64,000 nucleotides of DNA from Bufo bufo. Lineage: Eukaryota > Chordata > Amphibia > Anura > Bufonidae. This document shows positions 11,901-20,900 of the stretch, in pieces; positions within the stretch are counted from its first letter, which is position 1; every line of letters begins with the position of its first letter. Position numbers and translations under genes: made by a program. The stretch is from positions 164,145,183-164,209,182 of the forward strand of contig NC_053394.1 of assembly GCF_905171765.1 (NCBI RefSeq), read 5' to 3'. The notes under the pieces are model-generated. The model searched no databases and was not told the origin of the DNA. It saw only the letters and a program-made list of their open reading frames with translations.

Positions 11901-14900
11901 TCTCAGGATCCAGGCTGCCAGTCTGAAGATTCCTGGGTCTGGATGCAGAAGTGGGCCCTGGACTAAGATGTCTCTCTGAAAAGGAATTTCCCAGGGATCC
12001 TCCAGCGATAGCTGTCTTAGAGTAGAGAACCAGCTCCTCTTTGGCCACAGGGGGGCTATTAGGATGAGAGTAGTTGGTTCTCCTCGAAGCTTCTGGATGA
12101 CTCGCGGTAGTAGTGGTATCGGGGGAAATGCATAAGCTAGTCTCCACCTCCACTGAATTGATAGGGCGTCTATTGCCCATGGACCGTTCTCTTGGTTTAG
12201 GGAGCAAAAGCATTCTACCTGCGTATTCTTTCTTGAAGCGAATAAGTCTACTTCCGGATGACCCCATCTTTTTGAGATCCTCTGGAAGATTTTTCGGTTC
12301 AGGGACCATTCCCCTGGATCTATTTTTTCCCTGCTCAGGTAGTCTGCTACTGTGTTTTCGCAGCCCTTTAAATGGATGGCGGAGAGCGACAAGGTGTTCT
12401 CTTCTGCCCAGGAGAAGATTCTCATTGTTACAGCACCCAACAGGCGTGACCTTGTCCCTCCTTGGTGTCGTAGGTATGCCACAGCTGTGGTATTGTCGGA
12501 TAGAATTTTTAGATGATGACCCCTCAGTAGGTCCTCTCCTTTTGTTAAAGCTTCGAGGACAGCGTACAGCTCTCTGTAATTGGAGGATCTTCTCCTTATG
12601 TCTTCTGGCCAAGCACCCTGTAGAAGGTGGTCTCCTATTTTTGCTCCCCAGCCTTCGAGACTTGCGTCTGTTATTACCTGAACGGCCGGATAGTTTCGCC
12701 ACTGTAGACCTCCAAGCAGCCTTCTTCTTTCTTTCCACCAGCTTAGATCTGATTTTACGGACTGAGGAATCCATACAACTTTGTCTAGGTTTATCTGTCT
12801 TCCATCCCATACACTTAGGATCCAATTTTGGATTACCCTTGTGTGGCTTTGGCACCAGGCAACCGAGGGGATGCAGGCAGTTAGACTTCCGAGAAGACTC
12901 ATGGACCGTCTGATGGAGCATCTGTGAGAACTCTGAAATATTCGGATCTTCTCTATTAATGCTACGGTTTTGTCCTGGGGGAGAAAGGTCTTTAACAGGG
13001 CTGAGTCCAGTTCTACGCCTAGGAATCTTATTCTTCTGGATGGAATCAGCGTGGATTTTTTTATATTTATGATCCAACCCAGACTTTCTAGGAACTCTGA
13101 GAATCTCTGAGTTGCAGACAGATTTTCGGCTTCTGTATTGCCAAGAATAAGGAAGTCGTCTAGGTATGGGATAATTGTTATGCCTTCCTGACGAAGATAG
13201 GCCACCATTTCCACTACCACCTTTGTGAAGACCCTGGGGGCCGAGGAGATGCCGAAAGGGAGGGCGACATACTGAAAATGGTGGATCAAGCCGTCCGGCC
13301 CTTTTAGGGAGAACCTTAAGTACTTTTGAGAAAGATGATGGATAGGGATATGGTAGTATGCGTCTTTGAGGTCGATTGACGACATAAACGCTCCTTTCTG
13401 TATTAGGGGAATAGTGGATGTGATGGTTTCCATCCTGAATTTCCTGTATAAGATGGATCTGTTTAGAGGTTTCAGGTTTATGATGGTTCGCAGGGATTGG
13501 TCTGGTTTCTTTACTAGGAAGAGGGTGGAGTAGAAGCCTTTCCTTTGTTCTAGTTGCGGGACCCTCTGAATTACCCCTAGATCTAAGAGGTCTCGGACGC
13601 CCTGCCATATTTTTGGAAGTTCTGTTTTGCTCTGGGATGAGATGCAGAATCTTCTTGGGGGGATAGAAGTGAATTCTATTTTGTAGCCTTGAGAGACTAC
13701 GTTTAGAACCCAGGGATTTGAGGTGATCTGCTCCCAAGATGGAAAAAACCCCCTCAGTCTCCCCCCTACTCTGGCGTCATTGCTGTTTATTTTGTCGGTT
13801 TTGGGGATTGAGGATGAAGCCTCTCCCTCTTCCCCCTTTGGGATAGCTCCATCTGCCCGTTTTTCCTTTCCCCCTGTAGGATCTTTGCTGGGGCTGGAAC
13901 TGACGAAAGGGCTTCTTTCTAGACTCCTTGTCCTCCGGAAATCCCTTTTTCTTATCCGCTGCTCCCTCTAGAATTTTATCTAGAGTGGGCCCAAAGACAA
14001 ACTCTCCAGAAAATGGGATAGAACAGAGTTTGGCTTTGGATGCCTTGTCCCCTGACCATGCTTTCATCCATAATGCTCGCCTGGCTGCGTTAGAGAGAGC
14101 AGCGTCTTTGGCTGAGAAGCGGATGGATTCCGCGGAGGCATCCGCTAAGAATGCTGTGGCGGAACGAAGGAGTGGAATAGACTCCCTGATTTCTTCTCTA
14201 GGGGTCTTATTTTTTAGGTGTTCGTCCAACTCCCCCAACCATATATACATAGCCCTGGCTACTGAAGTTGCTGCAATGTTTGCTTTTACCCCAAACATTG
14301 CTGATTCCCAGGATCTTTTTAGAAGCCCGTCTGCTTTTCTGTCCATTGGATCACCCAATTGGGAAGAATCCTCAAAAGGAAGAGCGGTTTTCTTTACAAC
14401 CTTCGCAACCTGTATGTCGACTTTGGGGGTCTGATTATATATTTTGCTTTCTGCTGGGTCAAAGCAGAGTCGGTTCCTGAACTCCTTGGGGACACCTAAT
14501 CTCTTCTCAGGATCTGCCCACTCCTCCATTATCATTTCCCGTATATTCTCGTTTATAGGGAAGACGATGGAAGTCTTGGATCTAAGGCCGCCAAACATTT
14601 CATCTTGAACGGTCCGGGGTCTAGGGGTATCCTCGATTCCCATTGTGGACCTGACTGCTCTGAGTAAATCTTCCATCTCGTCTGTGGAGAAAAAATATTT
14701 TTTGTCCTCCTCCAAAATTTCCCCCTCGGACAAGGGGTCCTCAGCAGGAATCTGTCTGGATGTGACGGAAGCTTCCTCTACATCCTCGCCCTCAGATGAG
14801 GAGACGACCGACAGTTTGCGTTTCTTGGGAGGGTTAGGGACACTAGTAGGAACAGACATAGTGGCCAAAGAAGATTTGATTTCGTCCGTAATAAAAGTTT

Positions 14901-17900
14901 TCATTTCGGACAGGATATCCGGTTGCTCTTCCTTCCATATTTCAGCAGTGCAAGGCTTGCACAGCCTCTTTTTGTAATTTTCAGGTAACCTTCTTGAGCA
15001 TGCACAGCACTTTGAGAGCTTTGCTTTAGTTTTAGAATCTTTGCTGCCCTGGAGGAAGCAACCAGATATACCGTATTCAGAATTGTAACAGAAGTAGAAA
15101 TTTTAAAATACAATTTCCCCCCAGAGGGGACTCACTGTACTGATGGCCGAAGGGTCAGAGCCTTCCTGGCGAGGAGTAGGTGCTTCAGACATCGCGGTGC
15201 AGCAGTCAAAGGCTGATACCGCGGTCTTTTTTAAATTCTGTCCCGGCGTCTGACGTCATCAAGCAGCGCCCTCGACTGATAGCGTAAGCCTGCGCCGCAC
15301 CAGCTTGTAGAAAAAGGTACGTGCGCCGCCCGGCCCGCCCATAATGCGCTTCATGCGCCGCACCACTCCTGCTGCCGGTCACCTGTAAGGAAGGACGCCA
15401 AGCGCCGCGCGCGAGGCGCCTTGTGAAGCCGGCACCCCCGACTATTACCCAGAAGAGGGAAGGAAGTCTGAGGTAGGGAAGGACCGCAGGCCTCAGCATA
15501 AGCTAAGACGAGGGTCCTCGTTGCTCCAAGCTGGCCAGCCTTAGCCCCTGCCGTGGGAGGCCAGCAGGAGATTCCTGTAAAAGAATAAAGCTTGCTACCC
15601 TCCAGGAAGGAGGGCTCTCTCTACATGTTGGCCCCTGTAGGGGCAGGAAAGCACTGAGGAGGTGGAGGGGTGGGGGGAATTTAAACTCTCTATGTGTTCC
15701 TGCCCCTACAGAGGTCAATGTGGGCCGTCATGGTGGATGAAATGGAAAAAACGATTTGATACATATGTAAATTAACCTTAAAATTAATGCAAAGATGAGT
15801 CCTGTACATGAGATGAGTCAGGGACAGGACTTATCTCAGGTTAATTTGCATATGTATCAAATCGGGTTTTTTTACACAATAAAAGCACACAGAGCGATGG
15901 GGACTGGATATTGCAGATGTGCTAGCGGCCATCTAGCAGCCCATGTCCTCAGCTATATACACAAAATCCTGGTGACAGGTTCCCTTTAAACTTAGTGGGG
16001 TTTTTTTGTTAGGAATTTGAACATTTTAAAAACGTTTTAATGCCCAGAGAACCCCCTTAAATGGGTTGTTCACTACAAAGGACTTTTTCTACAGACCAGA
16101 CCTGCGGTGATAAACATACTTGCCTCATCCCTGCCACTGGGTTCCAGCTCCATTGCAACCCCGTAGGCTCTGCAGGTCCCAGGTCTCCCTGCATCAACAT
16201 TAAATTTGATGCAAGCCACATGACCGCTGCAGTCAGTGACTTGCCGCAGCGGTGGAGTGTTACATGGCCCAGTCACCTGAAGCATGGGTGACACATCATT
16301 GCTGCAACCAGTAATTGGCTGCAGTGGTCATGGGACCTACATCAACATCTGATGTGTTTCTGGGGCGAAGTGAAGCTGCTGCATCTTAGCAGACCCTGAT
16401 CAGCATTGCCTTTAAAAAAAGGGGTGCTTTAGGGGGCACAATACTTGACTTGCCCTAGGAGCTGACAACCCACGCTAAACCACTGCCTGGAACGTGCAGA
16501 GCTGGCGGGGCAGCAACAGAGTCAGAATACAGTGACCGGGATCAGGCAAGTATGATTACCACCATGGGTTCGGCCAAGCTGCTGGGTCTGTAGAAAAGAG
16601 GTGAACAATCACTTTAAAAGGAAAACTGAGAAAAGATGAGTACCTGGGGTCAGTACTGGGCCCTATTCTCTTCAATATATTTATTAATGATCTTGTAGAA
16701 GGCTTGCATAGTAAAATATCAATTTTCGCAGATGACACTAAACTGTGTAAAGTAATTAACACTGAAGAGGACAGTATACTACTACAGAGGGATCTGGATA
16801 GATTGGAGGATTGGGCAGATAAGTGGCAGATGAGGTTTAACACTGACAAATGTAAGGTTATGCACACGGGAAGGAATAATGCAAGTCACCCGTACATACT
16901 AAATGGTAAAACACTGGGTAAGGCCTCATGCATACGGCCGTTGTTTTGGACCCATTCACTTCAATGAGGCCGCAAAAGATGCGGACAGCACTCCGTGTGC
17001 TGTCCGCATCCGTTGCTCCGTTCTGTGGCCCGGTAAAAAAAAAAATATATATACATATAACCTGTCCTATTCTTGTCTTGCGGACAAGAATAGGCAGTTA
17101 TATCAATGGCTGTCCGTGCCGTTCCGCAAGTTGCGGAACGCACACAAACGCCATCTGTGTTTTGCGGATCCGCGTTTTGCGGACGGCAAAACACACACCG
17201 GTTGTGTGCATGAGACCTAACACTGACATGGAAAAGGACCTAGGAATTTTAGTGAACAGCAAACTAAGCTGCAAAAAACAGTGTCAGGCAGCTGCTGCCA
17301 AGGCCAATAAGATAATAGGTTGCATCAATAGGGGCATAGATGCCCGTGATGAGAACATCGTCCTACCACTTTAGGCTGCTTTCACACTAGCGTTTTGGTT
17401 TCCGTTTGTGAGATCCGTTCAGGGATCTCACAAGCGGTCCAAAACGGATCAGTCACGCCCTTAATGCATTCTGAATGGATAAGGATCCGCTCAGAATGCA
17501 TCAGTTTGGCTCCATTCCGCTTTGGAGGCGGACACCAAAACGCTGCTTGCAGAGTTTTGGTGTCCGTCTTTCGAAACTTAGTCAAACGGATCCATCCTGA
17601 CACACAATGAAAATCAATGGGGACGGATCAGTTTTGGCTATGTTAAAGATAATACAAACTGATCCGTTCTAAACAGATGCATGCAGTTGTATTATTTGAA
17701 CGGATGCATTTGGGCAGATACATGACGGATCCGCGCCAAACTAGAGTGTGAAAGTAGCCTTACAAATCGCTAGTCAGACCACACAGAGTACTGTGTACAG
17801 TTCTGGGCTCCTGTGAACAAGGCAGACATAGCAGAGCTGGAGAGGGTCCAGAGGAGGGCAACTAAAGTAATAACTGGAATGGGGGGACTACAGTACCCAG

Positions 17901-20900
17901 AAAGATTGTCAAAATTAGGGTTATTCACTTTAGAAAAAAGACAACTGAGGGGAGATCTAATTAATATGTATAAATATATCAGGGGTCAGTACAGAGATCT
18001 CTCCCATCATCTATTTATCCCCAGGACTGTGGCGAGGGGACATCCTCTGCGTCTGGAGCAGGGATCAGCATTCTTCATCTTCCAGCATGCACACTTCCTT
18101 GGTTGTTATTGTAACCCCACAGAAGATTCTGGGAGTTGTAGTGTCAGAACAGCTGGAGTGCTGGAGGTTGCTGATCCCTGGTCTAGAAGAAAGAAGGTTT
18201 CTACGCAAACGTAGAAGAGGATTCTTTACGGTAAGAGCAGTGAGACTATGGAACTCTCTGCCTGAGGAGGTGGTGATGGTGAGTACAATAAAAGAGTTCA
18301 AGAGGGGCCTGGATGTATTTCTGGAGTGTAATAATATTACAGGTTATAGTCACTAGATTTCTGGAGAAGGGTCGTTGAACCAGGCAGTTATTCTGATTGT
18401 TAGGATATGGAAGGAATTTTCCCCCCTAAAATGAGGTGGAGATTTATCAAAGTGGTGTAAAGTAAAACTGGCTTAGTTGCCTATAGCAACCAATTAGATT
18501 CAACCTTTCATTTTTCACAGCTCTATTGGAAAACGAAAGGTGGAATCTGATTGGTTGCTATGGGCAACCAAGCCAGTTCTACTATACACCACTTTGATAA
18601 ATCTCCCCCTGTGTTACCCGACTACTCCACGTGACCACTGCAGCCTATCACAGGTCACCTGGGGTAGTCTGGTAGGTCATCGTTGCAGCACCAGAAACAT
18701 AGACCACGGGAGCACCAAAGTGGTGGAGCTGGAAAAGCAACGGGATTGAGCGGGTGAGCAAAGAATTCTTGCATGCATTTTAAAACATTCCCCTCTGCAA
18801 AATTAGCTGTGGTCCCAGAAAAAACTGCAGTAGTGCACAAGTACCTTTCTCTTTTCCTCTAGAGCTCTCTTGGCCTCTGCTGCCTTAAGACCCTGATATT
18901 TCTTCCTTTTCTTCAGAAGATTCTCGGGGACACGTGGAAGTTTCCGGGGTCTAAGAGAACGATAAGAATTTATAAGGCAGGGAATGCAGCTTGTCTGTTA
19001 TTTTGGTGGACAACTTTCCACACAATCCTAATACATTTTGCTAAAGACTAGCATACAAAAATACCATATAATAAATGTACAGCCCCCAGTTACCTCTGGA
19101 GTAGAACAGGGGACCCCTGACCCACATCTCTCTGGGAGAGGCCCCCCCCCCCAGTATGGCCAGACCCGCGATGGTAATCACACTTACCTGATCCCCGTCA
19201 CTGAGTTCCAGCTCTATCAATCCCCATCTGGTGCTGCAGGTCTTGGGTCTCCCAACGTCAACATCCGGTCTGATGCGGGTCACTTGGTAAGGACATGTCA
19301 CCCATGCGTCACATCATTGGCAGCAGCAGCCATGTAACCTGCATCAAATAGGATGTTGAAGCAGAAGGACCAGAGACCTGGAGCACCTAAGGAGGAAGTA
19401 TGGAGCAGGAACCCAGCAACGGGGATCAGGCAAGTATGATTCCCACCGCAGGTCCAGCGACAGCCACTCTGAGGGGTCTGCAGAAAAGGACCCCAGAATG
19501 GGTTCACAGACCTGTACTACAAGACGTTTCGATCGGAACTCTCCCCCCACCTCCTGGCCTTACTCAACTTGTTTCTACTGTGCTCCCCAATCCCGTCGTC
19601 CATGATGTCATCCCACATTGTAGTCATCCACAAGACAGGTAAAGATCCTCAGGACTGCGCTAACTATAGACCAATCGCCCTTCTTAATGCAGACCTTAAA
19701 ATTTTAACTCAAATTCTCGCTGCTCGCCTGAATGTGTGGCTCCCCACCCTGGTCCATAAAGGACCAGGTGGGGTTTATCCCCTATCAACAGGGTGGAGAT
19801 AACGCTCGCCGGGTTATTAATTTGATTGACGTGGCAACTCGCACCATGACCCCCACAGTAATTTTGAGCCTTATCGCAAAGAAGGCCTTTGACCGGCTCG
19901 ACTGGTCTTCCCTATTCGAAACCCTCCGAACCTTCGGTATCGCAGAACCCTTTATAAAAAGCCATTCTCAGCCTCTACTCTGCCCCTTCGGTACTTGTCA
20001 AGTTGCCCTTCTGCTCCTCCACTCCGTTTAACATCTCTAATGGTACTCGTCAGGGCTGTCCACTTTCACTGTTTATTTTTGCGCTGTGTATAGAACCCCT
20101 TGCGGCACACACGACTGAACCCCGACATCCAGGGACTTAAAGTTCGGGATAAGGAATTCAAGATCTCCCTTTACGCAAACGACTTCCTCCTCACCCTGAC
20201 CAATCCCCACATCACACTACCTAACCTACAAACAGCCTTATCACATTACGGCGCCCTCTCAGGATATAAGGTCAATACTTCTAAGAGAGGCCCTACCTGT
20301 CCTTATACCCACCTGTGACCTAACACTGCTCCTAAGAAACTTTCCTTATCGATGGTCGGATACCACGCTGAAGTACCTGGGGGTTTATATAACCCCTACG
20401 TATGCCTCCCTGTACTCTAGTAACTTCCCTCCCCTCTTTCGCGAGCTCAAATCCCTCCTTGTTAAATGGAAACCCCATACATATCACTGCTAGGCCGCAT
20501 AGCAACGGTGAAGATATCCCTCCTTCCAAAATTGCTTTACTACTTTGAGACCCTCTCAGTGTCAGAACTATGCCTCCGCCAACAGGCCATTCTCGACTTC
20601 ATATGGCAAGGTAAACGACACCGCATCCCCCGCAAGGTCATGTTTGACCCAATATTATGCACTATTACTGGGCTTCTCATTTACGTGTCATTCCATTTTG
20701 GGCGTCCCAACAGGCACACACACCCTTGATCATGGAGAGTACCAGGGGTCCCTGAATCCCCAATGATCATGACATATGGCAGCAATACTCAGTCACCGAC
20801 TAAGATGAAAATCCCCCTTCCATCACTGTACGAGAGGGTCCCTTGTTTTAGAAGGGTTGTCACAGAATGACAGCTTATCACCTGTCCAGCAGATATGAAT

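Larger units (their letters stand above)
10497..15750 (-). mobile_element. DIRS1-like tyrosine-recombinase retrotransposon, apparently complete
   Basis: This is a 5.25-kb element coding on the minus strand. It has gag-like, RT/RNase H and tyrosine recombinase frames, a 91-bp inverted terminal repeat core (10533-10623 and 15648-15738), terminal extensions that differ between the ends, and an internal complementary region at 10767-10855. There is no target duplication, as expected for recombinase-mediated insertion. It sits inside a T2-like MITE whose halves are at 10376-10496 and 15751-15989, and within intron 2 of rpl7l1 in the same transcriptional sense. All three coding regions are open over their domains, which suggests recent activity. 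Confidence 0.93.
10376..15989. mobile_element. T2-like MITE hosting the DIRS element
   Basis: The ends are TTAAAGGGAACCTGTCACC and GGTGACAGGTTCCCTTTAA, with TTAA at 10376-10379 and 15986-15989. Its left arm ends in the A-run at about 10,490-10,496. Its other arm, with a central palindrome around TTTGATACATATG, is at 15751-15989. The arm copy on the right shows the unoccupied target. Confidence 0.88.
16640..18430 (+). mobile_element. CR1-like LINE, 3' part, split by three MITEs
   Basis: Coding pieces are at about 16645-16918, 17220-17371, 17763-18050 and 18189-18355, in order on the plus strand. The first has the RT active-site motif FADDTKL and [15 protein letters not shown] with CKVMHTGR. 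The second has [13 protein letters not shown]. The third has [13 protein letters not shown] and [15 protein letters not shown]. The last has [18 protein letters not shown]. These are C-terminal RT signatures of the CR1 clade. The 5' part with the endonuclease is missing. Each break coincides with a MITE that has its own duplication, so the breaks are secondary. Confidence 0.9.

Noticed and set aside
12113..12913. A 266-codon plus-strand frame inside the DIRS element
   Set aside because: It is the antisense shadow of the RT/RNase H region, which has full family motifs.
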